Below, piece by piece: positions 25,131 to 32,876 of a DNA stretch of 38,119 nucleotides (its first letter is position 1; every line of letters starts with the position of its first letter). The DNA is from Nitrospira sp. GTDB lineage: Bacteria; Nitrospirota; Nitrospiria; Nitrospirales; Nitrospiraceae. The notes below the pieces were generated by a model. It searched no databases and was not told where the DNA came from. It saw nothing but the letters and a program-made list of their open reading frames with translations. Both the position numbers and the translations under genes were made by a program. The stretch is taken from positions 1 through 38,119 of the forward strand of contig JAHBWO010000026.1 in assembly GCA_019636945.1 (NCBI GenBank). Direction: 5' to 3'.

Positions 25131-26594
25131 CTATTGAAAGACATAGACAGCGCCGCTGTCGGTGGCGCTGTTGTCCGTCTGAATGCCGTTGATGCCGGTG
25201 GCATGGCTGTCTTCTAAGTAGGCTCCACTCACAATCGTGCCGTTGTTTGCGGCAATCGCACTGCCGAATGAATCTCCCGCCTCTCCATTGGAACCTTTGA
25301 CGTAGTCGCGTTGAGTCCACGTCGTGCCGCTGCGCGTAAAGACATAGAGGGCGCCGCTGCTGGACGCACTGTTGTTTGTGCCGTCACCATTGATGCCGGT
25401 AGCGGCACTGTCTTCTCCAGATGCACCGACGGCGAGAGTGTCTCCATGGACTGCTACGCTGATGCCAAACTGATCGCCATTTTCCGTATTGGCTCCCTGC
25501 AGCAGGGCCTCTTGAGTCCAGAGCCCTCCGCTACGGGTAAAGATATAGGCAGTACTGGCGTTATCAGTGCCAACTGCCAGGGTATTGTTGTCGAGAGAGA
25601 GGCTTCCACCAAAGCTTGAATTCGCTGCTGACTGAGAAGCCTTCACATAGGCCTGTTGGGACCAGGCATTACCGCTGCGGGTAAAAACATAGACCGCTCC
25701 GCTGCCGCTGGCACTATTGTCCCCTTGGTTCCCACCGATACCGGTGGCGGCACTATCTTCTCCAACGGCACCGACCGCGAGGGTGTCATGACTCAGCGCG
25801 ACCCTGTTCCCAAATTGATCCCCGCTCTGGGAATTCGAGGACTTGATATAGGCCTGCTGTGACCAGGTTGTCCCACTTCTGGTAAAGACATAGACGGCTC
25901 CGCTCGACGCGGCACCGGTGCCGACTTCTGATCCATTGATCCCGGTCGAGGCACTGTCTTCACCCTCCGCGCCGATGGCGATGGTGTCTCCGTCAATCGC
26001 GACAGTATTGCCGAAATTGTTGAACCCAGCAGTCGAGGGTTTCAGGTAGGCCTGTTGGGTCCAGGTAGTGCCGCTTCGGACAAAAACATAGGCGGCACCG
26101 GCCTGAGCGACGCTGTTGTCCGACTGGTTTCCATTGATTCCTGTGGCATTGCTGTCTTCGAACGGCGCTCCTACGACGATGGTGTCGCCGCTGATCGCGA
26201 CGCTGGATCCAAAGAGATCACGATTTTCTGGATTGGAGGATTTAAGATAGGCCTGTTGTGTCCAGATGCCTCCACTGCGGACAAAGACATAGACTGCTCC
26301 AGTGCCATCTCCACTGTTGCCGGATTGGCTGCCATTGATGCCGGATGTAGCACTGTCTTCCTCCGGTGCGCCGACGACCAGAGTGTCGCTGTCGAGGGCG
26401 ACGGCGGAACCAAATTGATCGTTGGCATCCGTGTTTGACGCTTTGAGATAGGCCTGCTGAGCAAGGGAGGGTTCCGGGAGCGGGCTACTGTTCGAGCAGC
26501 CGATCATGCCGAGAGATGCACTGATGATACATGTCAACGCTGCGCTCTGCCAAAGGCGGTGGGGGTGTGGCTGCAAGTGAGATCCGAACGTCAT
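25131..26594 (-). CDS. FG-GAP repeat lipoprotein (seven-bladed propeller)
   Basis: 487 residues. The N-terminal signal ends in the lipobox SLGMIGC, with Cys33 as the predicted lipidated residue. The rest is seven consecutive FG-GAP-type repeats. Each opens with AYLKxSN-like sequence and a DQFGxxVALD core (near DQFGSAVALD, DLFGSSVAIS, NNFGNTVAID, DQFGNRVALS, SSFGGSLSLD, DQFGISVAVH and DSFGSAIAAN), then VGAPxEDSxATGING, DNS and SGAVYVFxRSG. Seven units match an integrin-alpha-like propeller; the fifth lacks the EDSxATGING loop. A cell-surface binding role is expected. GGAGG lies 5 bases before the ATG. Confidence 0.87.
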   Translation of the reverse strand: MTFGSHLQPHPHRLWQSAALTCIISASLGMIGCSNSSPLPEPSLAQQAYLKASNTDANDQFGSAVALDSDTLVVGAPEEDSATSGINGSQSGNSGDGTGAVYVFVRSGGIWTQQAYLKSSNPENRDLFGSSVAISGDTIVVGAPFEDSNATGINGNQSDNSVAQAGAAYVFVRSGTTWTQQAYLKPSTAGFNNFGNTVAIDGDTIAIGAEGEDSASTGINGSEVGTGAASSGAVYVFTRSGTTWSQQAYIKSSNSQSGDQFGNRVALSHDTLAVGAVGEDSAATGIGGNQGDNSASGSGAVYVFTRSGNAWSQQAYVKASQSAANSSFGGSLSLDNNTLAVGTDNASTAYIFTRSGGLWTQEALLQGANTENGDQFGISVAVHGDTLAVGASGEDSAATGINGDGTNNSASSSGALYVFTRSGTTWTQRDYVKGSNGEAGDSFGSAIAANNGTIVSGAYLEDSHATGINGIQTDNSATDSGAVYVFQ

Positions 26595-26745
26595 GTCTGC
26601 CTCCGGTCATGTGGACGTTGTGGGATGCAGTGGATTACAACACTGGCGTCGTCCCCGAAAGATACCAATGACCTGTGTGCGTTCAAAGCAATAGGTGGAA
26701 ATTCGCAGGCACGCAGGAGGAGAGGGAATGAGCAGGAAGGCTTGC

Positions 26746-26761
26746 GTCTCTCGTGAGAGAC
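26746..26761. terminator. Palindrome after the lysine-catabolism operon
   Basis: GTCTCTC, two bases (GT), then GAGAGAC form a perfect 7-bp inverted repeat 13 bp beyond the stop of the VOC gene (minus strand) and 152 bp ahead of the FG-GAP start. It may be a terminator for the upstream operon or an operator for the lipoprotein gene. There is no T-run. Confidence 0.35.
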
Positions 26762-26774
26762 TACCGTATTCAGG

Positions 26775-27374
26775 TCAGCGGGGAGCCGAGGATTTCATCA
26801 GGCTGTCGGCCTGCGGCGGTAGGAAGCCGAGGTAGCCTCGGTGCCGTTCTGCCAACTCCAAGACCGTGAAGGGTTGACCGTCCACCATCTCAGGGGAAGA
26901 AAAGATCTGCCGGAGATGGCCGCCACGCTCGCCGACGATGTTGCCGGCAAAGACCACACCGTTTTGTTTCAACCGGGTGACCGCCTGTTCGATGTCCTCG
27001 ACTCGTACGGCGACATGGTGAAAGACCTTGTCGCCGAACTTGTTCACCCAGCCGGGAATAATGCTGGTCTTGCCTCGATCGTCCGGGTAGGCCTGATCGA
27101 CGAAGAGGCCGGGATAGCCAGGTTTACGATAGACCTTTGCGTACCAGTCGTCATACTGCAACGTCTCATCGTACCCATAGCCTAGCGCCACAAACGGTTC
27201 TGCGCCCCGGTCGATGTCGTGCGTCCTGATGGTGACATGATCGATGACCGGCCAGAAGCCCACGCCGGTTTCGTCCAACATCGCCTTCAGGACGCCGGCA
27301 GCTTGATTGCGCGCGACATACTCGGCGACCATGCGTTCCATGAGCGTGTCCAAGGCTGTGGCCTGATCGTTCAT
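26775..27374 (-). CDS. VOC-fold protein, candidate dioxygenase in lysine catabolism
   Basis: 199 residues. After a helical N-terminus come two vicinal-oxygen-chelate modules: VIDHVTIRTHDIDRGAEPF (His46) with YDDWYAKVYRKPG, and VFHHVAVRVEDIEQAVTRL (His119/His120) ending PFTVLELAERHRGYLGF (Glu173). His, His and Glu at these places match the metal triad of VOC dioxygenases, and the Glu context resembles the C-terminal ligand of 4-hydroxyphenylpyruvate dioxygenase. It is far shorter than the 2-oxoadipate dioxygenase HglS, so that function is not assigned, though the gene lies downstream of lysine-degradation genes. AAAGGAG is 5 bases before the ATG. The gap to the aldehyde dehydrogenase is 107 bp and holds a large hairpin. 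Confidence 0.75.
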   Translation of the reverse strand: MNDQATALDTLMERMVAEYVARNQAAGVLKAMLDETGVGFWPVIDHVTIRTHDIDRGAEPFVALGYGYDETLQYDDWYAKVYRKPGYPGLFVDQAYPDDRGKTSIIPGWVNKFGDKVFHHVAVRVEDIEQAVTRLKQNGVVFAGNIVGERGGHLRQIFSSPEMVDGQPFTVLELAERHRGYLGFLPPQADSLMKSSAPR

Positions 27375-27402
27375 AGCGGCTCCTTTCCGAAGAAGAGTCA
27401 GG

Positions 27403-27470
27403 AGTCATTGGTCAAAGGTCATGCGAATGAAGCCATCGTTCTTTTTGCGCGTGACGAATGACCATTGACT
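27403..27470. repeat. Long interrupted inverted repeat between two operon genes
   Basis: The outer arms AGTCATTGGTCA (27403-27414) and TGACCATTGACT (27459-27470) pair at 11 of 12 positions. The inner arms GTCATGCG (27418-27425) and CGCGTGAC (27448-27455) pair with one G-U or A-C type mismatch depending on the strand. Each arm is split by three bases, and the loop is 22 bases. It sits between the aldehyde dehydrogenase stop and the VOC start. It may be a mobile palindromic (REP-like) element or an mRNA hairpin that sets relative expression. Confidence 0.6.
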
Positions 27471-27481
27471 GCCGACCGTTT

Positions 27482-29011
27482 TCATCCGCCAAACTTAATG
27501 CCTTGGGCTAGAGGCAAATCCGTTCCCCAATTAACCGTGTTGGTTTGGCGGCGCATATAGGCCTTCCAGGAGTCCGAGCCTGCCTCGCGGCCGCCGCCGG
27601 TTTCTTTTTCTCCGCCGAACGCGCCACCGATTTCCGCACCGGATGTGCCGATATTGACATTGGCGATCCCGCAGTCGCTGCCCGAGGCCGAAAGAAAGCG
27701 CTCGCTCCGACGCACATCGTTTGAGAAGAGGGCAGAGGACAACCCCTGCCGGACGTTGTTCTGCATCGCGATCGCCTCGTCAATCGTCGTGAACGTCATC
27801 ACATAGAGAATGGGGGCAAAGGTTTCACGTTGCACGACGGGCCAATGGTTTTGTGCTCGCACGATCGTCGGTTCGACGAAGTATCCAGGGCGGGTCAGTA
27901 CGCGCCCTCCGTGGAGGATCTCTCCACCTTCTTTCTTGATCTCATCGAGAGCGGCACGATAGCCCTCCACCGCCACCTGGTCGATAAGCGGTCCCATGAG
28001 CACCTCTTTTTCCAACGGATTACCGATCTGGACTTGTGCATAGGCCTTCACAAGTCTGCCGACGAGCTCCTCGCACCGCGATTCATGGACAATCAGACGT
28101 CGGGTCGTCGTGCAGCGTTGGCCCGCAGTCCCGACGGCCCCAAACACAATTGCGCGCACAGCCATATCCAGGTCGGCGGTCTCATCGACAATGACGGCAT
28201 TGTTGCCGCTCAGTTCGAGCAAGGTTCGGCCGAGTCGTTGTCCGACCAATGACGCGACTCTTCGACCGACCGGCACCGAACCGGTAAAGGAGATGAGCGG
28301 GAGGCGCTCGTCCTGGACCATCTGTTCGACCAGCGCCGGTTGCTCGGCGATGAAGAGCGAAAAAATACCGGCATAGCCCTGTTGCTGCATCACACGATTG
28401 CAAATCTGTTGGACGGCCACCGCGCAGAGGGGGGCCTTCGGCGACGGTTTCCAGATGACGGTATCGCCGGCGATCGCGGCCAGGAAGGCATTCCAGGCCC
28501 AGACCGCCACGGGAAAATTGAACGCCGTGATGACGCCAACCGGACCGAGCGGATGCCACTGTTCGCTCATGCGGTGCGCCGGCCGTTCGGACTGCATCGT
28601 GGCTCCGTAGAGCATGCGTGATTGGCCGACGACGAAATCGGCCATGTCGATCATCTCTTGCACCTCTCCGTCACCCTCAGCTTTGATCTTTCCGACTTCC
28701 AGAGACACCAACGTGCCCAACTGATCCTTCTTCTCTCTGAGGGCCTGGCCGATCAGTCGGACGACCTCGCCTCGTTTCGGCGCCGGGACCATACGCCAGA
28801 CCTGAAACGCCTCAAGCGATTCTTTCGTGATGCGCTGATAGTCTTCTAACGAACAGGGATAGACCCCGGCGATCTGCTCTCCCGTTGTTGGGTTGATCGA
28901 GGGGAGCAACGTTCCATCATTGCGACCCGACCACCACCCAGTGCCGGTACTGCCACCGGAGTTGACGGCTTGGATGCCAAGGTCTCTCAATGCGGAGTGA
29001 CTCGTGCTCAT
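27482..29011 (-). CDS. amaB: L-aminoadipate-semialdehyde / piperideine-6-carboxylate dehydrogenase (ALDH7)
   Basis: 509 residues, a full-length NAD(P)-dependent aldehyde dehydrogenase that would oxidise 2-aminoadipate 6-semialdehyde to 2-aminoadipate in lysine degradation. Catalytic sequence is intact: GVITAFNFPVAVWAWN (cofactor site), LLELSGNNAVIV (general-base Glu) and GTAGQRCTTTRRL (nucleophilic Cys). The C-terminal FGGEKETGGGREAGSDSWK is characteristic of the ALDH7/antiquitin family and places it there rather than among generic aldehyde dehydrogenases. GGGAGG precedes the ATG at 29011. Its start overlaps the stop of the upstream gene as ATGA, implying translational coupling with the lysine dehydrogenase that would supply its substrate. 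Confidence 0.92.
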   Translation of the reverse strand: MSTSHSALRDLGIQAVNSGGSTGTGWWSGRNDGTLLPSINPTTGEQIAGVYPCSLEDYQRITKESLEAFQVWRMVPAPKRGEVVRLIGQALREKKDQLGTLVSLEVGKIKAEGDGEVQEMIDMADFVVGQSRMLYGATMQSERPAHRMSEQWHPLGPVGVITAFNFPVAVWAWNAFLAAIAGDTVIWKPSPKAPLCAVAVQQICNRVMQQQGYAGIFSLFIAEQPALVEQMVQDERLPLISFTGSVPVGRRVASLVGQRLGRTLLELSGNNAVIVDETADLDMAVRAIVFGAVGTAGQRCTTTRRLIVHESRCEELVGRLVKAYAQVQIGNPLEKEVLMGPLIDQVAVEGYRAALDEIKKEGGEILHGGRVLTRPGYFVEPTIVRAQNHWPVVQRETFAPILYVMTFTTIDEAIAMQNNVRQGLSSALFSNDVRRSERFLSASGSDCGIANVNIGTSGAEIGGAFGGEKETGGGREAGSDSWKAYMRRQTNTVNWGTDLPLAQGIKFGG

Positions 29012-30096
29012 CGAAAGCAACCTCCCAATTCGTTGTCCAAGAAGTTTCGCAATAAGATGGATTCCTGAGTGATGAATCCATGGTACTGCTCAGGATGACT
29101 CAAGACAAGGTCCATGACGCAGCAGACACTGGATGCGGTTGTCATTTGGATGGCCGACCAGAGCCTGCCTTTGATGCATTGCGGGTACACTTTTTTGACG
29201 TAATTCTCTTCGAAGAAACCATCTTTGTTTGTGCCCGTGACCGAGGCATAGATCAAGACGACATCTTGTAAGGTCTGCGGCACGGCCCGTTCGAGGACGC
29301 GTTTCAAGGTGTCCCGGTCTTCATTGAGCTTGAGGTCCTTCATTAAAAGATGGATTTTTTCACAGTGGCCCGGGTAGCGGAGGGTCTTGTAATTCATCGT
29401 GCGGACTTTGCCGGCATAACTATCGGCCAACGTGCCGAGTCCGCCCGACGTATTGAACGCCTCATAGAGCAGGCCGTCCAGCTCGATCGTTTCGTAGCCT
29501 TCGAGCGGCTGAAGCGGGACTTTCTCGCCTTCCTCAATCCCATAGCAGACGTTGCCGTATTCGTTGATCAGTCCATCGGTCGACCATGTCAGCGAATACT
29601 TCAGGGCATTGCTGGGATGGACCGGCAGCGCACCGACACGCATCTTGACCGTGTCCAACGTATCAAAATGTGTCATGAGCTCGTGCGCCACGATACTGAT
29701 GAACCCCGGTGCCAGACCGCATTGCGGCATAAAGGCATGGGTGGCTCCTGCGCTGAGCACTTTGATCTGGTTGGTGACCTCGACGTCTTCCGTGAGATCG
29801 AAATAATGCAACTGATGGGTCAAGGCCAGGCCGGCGACCGTGGGGTTACAAAAATAGGGGAGACTCGAGAGAATAGCATCAAATCGATGGGCGGAGAGAT
29901 ACGTGCTGACTGCGTCCGGATGTCGAACATCCAGGAGGCACGGCGTCACTCGTTCCAACTTGAGCTGGTTGACGAGATGGGTCGGCGCCTCCAGGGTCAT
30001 GTCGCCGAGATGAACGTCGTACCGACCGGACTGGTTCAGAAGGCAAGCGATGAGGGAGCCGATCTTTCCAGCCCCAAGCACGAGCACACGATTCAT
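29008..30096 (-). CDS. L-lysine 6-dehydrogenase / saccharopine dehydrogenase-like protein
   Basis: 362 residues. The N-terminal Rossmann fold starts RVLVLGAGKIGSLIACLL with the GxGxxG dinucleotide motif. The substrate domain includes MPQCGLAPGFISIVAHEL and ALKYSLTWSTDGLINEYGN, as in bacterial lysine dehydrogenases of the saccharopine dehydrogenase superfamily, followed by TMNYKTLRYPGHCEKIHLL. Lysine 6-dehydrogenase converts L-lysine to 2-aminoadipate 6-semialdehyde, which cyclises to piperideine-6-carboxylate. The downstream ALDH7 gene overlaps its stop codon, fitting exactly this two-step route. A saccharopine-cleaving activity is the alternative; the single coupled ALDH and lack of a saccharopine reductase favour direct lysine oxidation. 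It starts with ATG at 30096. Confidence 0.85.
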   Translation of the reverse strand: MNRVLVLGAGKIGSLIACLLNQSGRYDVHLGDMTLEAPTHLVNQLKLERVTPCLLDVRHPDAVSTYLSAHRFDAILSSLPYFCNPTVAGLALTHQLHYFDLTEDVEVTNQIKVLSAGATHAFMPQCGLAPGFISIVAHELMTHFDTLDTVKMRVGALPVHPSNALKYSLTWSTDGLINEYGNVCYGIEEGEKVPLQPLEGYETIELDGLLYEAFNTSGGLGTLADSYAGKVRTMNYKTLRYPGHCEKIHLLMKDLKLNEDRDTLKRVLERAVPQTLQDVVLIYASVTGTNKDGFFEENYVKKVYPQCIKGRLWSAIQMTTASSVCCVMDLVLSHPEQYHGFITQESILLRNFLDNELGGCFR

Positions 30097-30164
30097 GATG
30101 GTGCATTATACTCCACTATCATGTTCCGGCCACGTGCTTTGCACATTAGCGCAACGTTCGGTCG

Positions 30165-30485
30165 TCAACTCGATTCACGAGAGTCGATGACATATTGTGG
30201 AGGGACGGTCGGTTCGGTTGTGACATGAGTATATCGGCAGGGGGGGATATCTGCTTGGAGCCTTCGTAAGAGAGTCGTCATCTTCATCGTACCGGGCACT
30301 TCGCAGATCCAGACGTGCATGCCGGATTCCAATTCATCGAAGTGACGTTGTACACGAAAGCTCGGCTGTTCCATGAAGTAAGCGGAGAGAAAACCGTTGA
30401 TGGCCGTCACCACCCAGGAATGGTCTTTGATGTAGCGGTAGGTGAGCCGGAGTTCTGTCACTGTGATCTGTTCATCGGATTCCAT
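30165..30485 (-). CDS. Small hypothetical protein at head of lysine operon
   Basis: 106 residues, starting MESDEQITVTELRLTYRYI. It has a mixed alpha/beta look: RYIKDHSWVVTAINGFLSAY, HFDELESGMHVWICEVPG, then MTTLLRRLQADIPPCRYTHV. No signal peptide or known motif. It lies 68 bp upstream of the lysine dehydrogenase gene on the same strand and could be the first gene of that operon. The ribosome binding site is weak (GAGTG), and I do not recognise the family, so its reality rests on composition and context. Confidence 0.55.
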   Translation of the reverse strand: MESDEQITVTELRLTYRYIKDHSWVVTAINGFLSAYFMEQPSFRVQRHFDELESGMHVWICEVPGTMKMTTLLRRLQADIPPCRYTHVTTEPTVPPQYVIDSRESS

Positions 30486-30718
30486 GGCTGCACTCTATCA
30501 AGTCTGACCCCGAGACTACCACTGTAGAAACAGGACAGCTTATCACCTCACGGGACGAGGAGATGGCTGGCGTGCTTGCGGAAGGTTGATCACCTTGACG
30601 AGGGAGTATTGAAGGTGAAACCGGATGGAGCCCCCCTTGCTCTGTGTACCACTTGAGAGTAGGGTAATACTGTCACGTCGCAACCGCCTCATTCAGGAGG
30701 TGGTGATCATGGTCCTCC

Positions 30719-30937
30719 GTGGAGCACAGTCCTTACGGTTCGGAGCTGCCGGGTGTGCATTCCTCACTAGACGGGCCCTTTCCTCGCACCAGACCAGATT
30801 CAGACAGGAACAGTTTCGATGTCATCCATCCGCCACAAGAAGGTCGGATGACGAGCGGGCATGGGAATGGACTCCACAGAAGAGATTTGTACTGGCAATC
30901 TCACAAAGGACTCGCATCGCATGGTGCGAGCAGGTGA
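30719..30937 (+). CDS. Possible small ORF, weakly supported
   Basis: 72 codons from a GTG, rich in His, Arg, Ser, Gly and Pro (for example DGPFPRTRPDSDRNSFDVIH), with an internal ATG at 30848 preceded by AAGAAGG. A very good ribosome binding site at 30695-30703 (AGGAGGTGG) serves an ATG at 30709 in another frame instead, whose product does not look like protein. A frameshift near 30710-30720 would join that start to this frame, so this could be a damaged gene. It ends 3 bp before the next small ORF. Confidence 0.25.
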   Translation: MEHSPYGSELPGVHSSLDGPFPRTRPDSDRNSFDVIHPPQEGRMTSGHGNGLHRRDLYWQSHKGLASHGASR

Positions 30938-30940
30938 TGT

Positions 30941-31120
30941 ATGTCATGGGGATATTGGGGAATCGTCATCGGGCTCACAGCCATGGTGATCATGGTGGTT
31001 GCGTGTATCCGCTTACTGTCTTTGGATGACGACAAGGAGGGACAGAAATCGAGGTTAAATGCCGGCGGATCGGGTGATCGCACACCGGAACCATCAGCCA
31101 TCAGCAGGCGAGCCGCATGA
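30941..31120 (+). CDS. 59-residue single-helix membrane protein
   Basis: The frame from ATG at 30941 to TGA at 31118-31120 encodes 59 residues: a short start MSWGYWG, one membrane helix (IVIGLTAMVIMVVACIRLL), then a charged tail with LDDDKEGQKSR and a Pro/Ser-rich end. The clean hydrophobic/charged split looks like a real small membrane protein. The AGGTGA just upstream is close to the start, so translation may depend on readthrough coupling from the preceding ORF. No family is recognised. Confidence 0.5.
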   Translation: MSWGYWGIVIGLTAMVIMVVACIRLLSLDDDKEGQKSRLNAGGSGDRTPEPSAISRRAA

Positions 31121-31238
31121 CGGTACGGTGTTGACTCGATCCTTGTGGGTATGAGCGTGGGGGAATGTTCGGGTAAGACGATGGGATTGGGGACGATGGG
31201 TGTGTTCATACACCAATCGCTAACGAGGGGAGGGAGCA

Positions 31239-31598
31239 ATGGGGCCGATGAAGACAATCACCAAAGGAAACGCTCTTTACGAGGTAATGGGGGGCAAGTT
31301 GATCAAAGACGGGTTCACCAACCAGCAGGACCTGGAAGACTACGTGAATCATCATTATCTTGTCCTGCCGGTCGTTGATAAACAAGGGCGGCCATGGCTG
31401 CTCGATGGAAAGCCGATCTATTGCCTTCGCGGAACTCAATACGAAACAGTGAGTGATGAGCGAGTTCATCTTGCCCGCTGTCCAGATTGTGGTGGCATGG
31501 GGATTCGAACCGATGAATTCGTTGTCGAATCAGATTGTATCCACTGCACAGTCTGTGGACATGAATTTGATGCCAGGCTGGAGATGATGGAGACGTAG
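31239..31598 (+). CDS. Zinc-ribbon protein, unknown function
   Basis: 119 residues. The N-terminal half (LYEVMGGKLIKDGFTNQQDL, then DKQGRPWLLDGKPIYCLRG) has no known motif. The C-terminal half has two CxxC knuckles, CPDCGG (Cys81/Cys84) and CTVCGHEFD (Cys103/Cys106), a typical zinc ribbon, with an additional Cys100. Zinc ribbons bind nucleic acid or protein; nothing points to one of these. A strong GGGAGGGAG precedes the ATG at 31239. It is convergent with the AraC gene, with a small inverted repeat between their ends. Confidence 0.75.
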   Translation: MGPMKTITKGNALYEVMGGKLIKDGFTNQQDLEDYVNHHYLVLPVVDKQGRPWLLDGKPIYCLRGTQYETVSDERVHLARCPDCGGMGIRTDEFVVESDCIHCTVCGHEFDARLEMMET

Positions 31599-31666
31599 AT
31601 CGGCGTGCCTCCAGCACACGGGAAGAAGCGACAGGTTAATAATACAGTCCGAGTCGCCTGAAGGGG

Positions 31667-31685
31667 ATGGCTGCCCCCTAGCCAT
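31667..31685. terminator. Small hairpin between convergent genes
   Basis: ATGGCT (31667-31672) and AGCCAT (31680-31685) are separated by 7 bases and lie between the zinc-ribbon gene and the AraC gene, 8 bp beyond the AraC stop. On the plus strand TTTTT occurs a few bases downstream, at about 31697. Modest support. Confidence 0.35.
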
Positions 31686-31693
31686 GCACCCGA

Positions 31694-32671
31694 TTAGTTT
31701 TTCTGGTGAGTACGTCTGGTCTGGCTGCGGAACCGTGCGGGCGGGACGCCGAACTCCCGTTTGAACGCACGATTAAAAGAAGGCTCCGACTCATATCCCA
31801 CCTCGCCCGCTACTTCCGCCACGCTCTTGGATGTGGACGTCAGCACTTGAGCGGCGAGCTGCAATCGCCAGCGAGTCAGGTATCCCATCGGGGTATCTGA
31901 GAGATAATGCCGAAATCGCTCGGCCAAGACTGAACGTGAGAGACCGACTGCTTCGGCCAGTGAGGCAATCGTCCAGGGGTGGGACGGTTGCTTATGCAAC
32001 AGCGCCAGCGCTTTCCCCACATCCGGATCCCTTACTCCGGCAAGCCAGCCGGTTTGCGAAGCCGGCAGCTTCTCGATGTACCGCCGTAGCGTATCGGCGA
32101 ACAACGCCTCGGATAATTTAGCCACGACGGCGGTGGCGCCTGGGCCCGAGGCATCTGCCTGTTCAACCGAATAGCGAAGCGTCTCTTCAAGCCATTTTCC
32201 CGACGGGCTATCCCTCATGTTGATCTTGAGCAGGGGAGGTAACCCCGCCAGGAACATCCGGCAGAGCTGCGAATCGCAGGCCATGTAGCCGCAGATCAAT
32301 CTGGTCAGTTCGCCTCCTCCGCCAAATTGGGAAACCATTTTCCCCTCCGCAAGAACGTGCTGCAGTTGCTCGGTGCTGTCGACCGGCGTGACGGGATGAC
32401 CGTTACCCATAAGGTGGGCATCGCCGTGCGGGAACATGACGACGTCACCGGGTGAGAGGGTGACCGGTCGTCCATGCTCCTCGATGCGAGCGTAGCCGTG
32501 CCCCTCAGTAAGGAGATGAAAAATAATGACATGGCTGGAAGCGGAAGAAAGATATGACGCCATGGCGCACCCATCCGGCTGGCGCACGCACCATGGAGCA
32601 GAGAACTCACCGTGAAAGAACACCGCGCCGTCCAGCTTCACGGTCTTCAGCATTTCAGACAAGACATCCAT
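31694..32671 (-). CDS. AraC-family regulator with cupin sensor domain
   Basis: 325 residues. The N-terminal cupin-type ligand domain (about 1-190) has PVTLSPGDVVMFPHGDAHLM, and the C-terminal AraC DNA-binding domain (about 220-318) has two helix-turn-helix units: TIASLAEAVGLSRSVLAERF and SVAEVAGEVGYESEPSFNRA, followed by FKREFGVPPARFR. Regulators with this cupin usually control a neighbouring enzyme in response to a small molecule. Here the gene is divergent from a SAM-dependent methyltransferase, with 205 bp of palindrome-rich DNA between the starts, so methyltransferase control is likely. It starts with ATG at 32671; the ribosome binding site is weak. Confidence 0.9.
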   Translation of the reverse strand: MDVLSEMLKTVKLDGAVFFHGEFSAPWCVRQPDGCAMASYLSSASSHVIIFHLLTEGHGYARIEEHGRPVTLSPGDVVMFPHGDAHLMGNGHPVTPVDSTEQLQHVLAEGKMVSQFGGGGELTRLICGYMACDSQLCRMFLAGLPPLLKINMRDSPSGKWLEETLRYSVEQADASGPGATAVVAKLSEALFADTLRRYIEKLPASQTGWLAGVRDPDVGKALALLHKQPSHPWTIASLAEAVGLSRSVLAERFRHYLSDTPMGYLTRWRLQLAAQVLTSTSKSVAEVAGEVGYESEPSFNRAFKREFGVPPARFRSQTRRTHQKN

Positions 32672-32700
32672 AGGATCCCGTTCGGTAGCAGAGCGTGACG

Positions 32701-32819
32701 GCTAAAGAAGTCGGACGCTCGGCTAAGTGATCGCGTAGCTTAGCATTCTCCTGATAAGAGAACTAGACGGTCTGCTAAGACGCTGCAGCGCCTGTCCTGT
32801 ACAGTACACACAGGGACAG
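32701..32819. promoter_or_regulatory. Divergent control region with repeated half-sites and palindromes
   Basis: Between the AraC and methyltransferase starts, GCTAAG occurs at 32722-32727 and 32774-32779, in inverse (CTTAGC) at 32739-32744, and as GCTAAAG at 32701. Nearer the methyltransferase are a perfect palindrome CGCTGCAGCG (32781-32790), the palindrome TGTACAGTACA (32798-32808), and enclosing arms CTGTCC (32792-32797) and GGACAG (32814-32819). AraC proteins usually bind direct or inverted half-sites, so these are candidate operators. Confidence 0.5.
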
Positions 32820-32876
32820 CGTGGCACAGTGGGCCGCGCCATCGAATCAATACGGTGACGAAGGGAGGAGAAGATC

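Noticed and set aside
31499..31515. Another GATTCGAACC string in the zinc-ribbon gene
   Set aside because: It is inside a well-supported coding sequence and has no tRNA arms around it.
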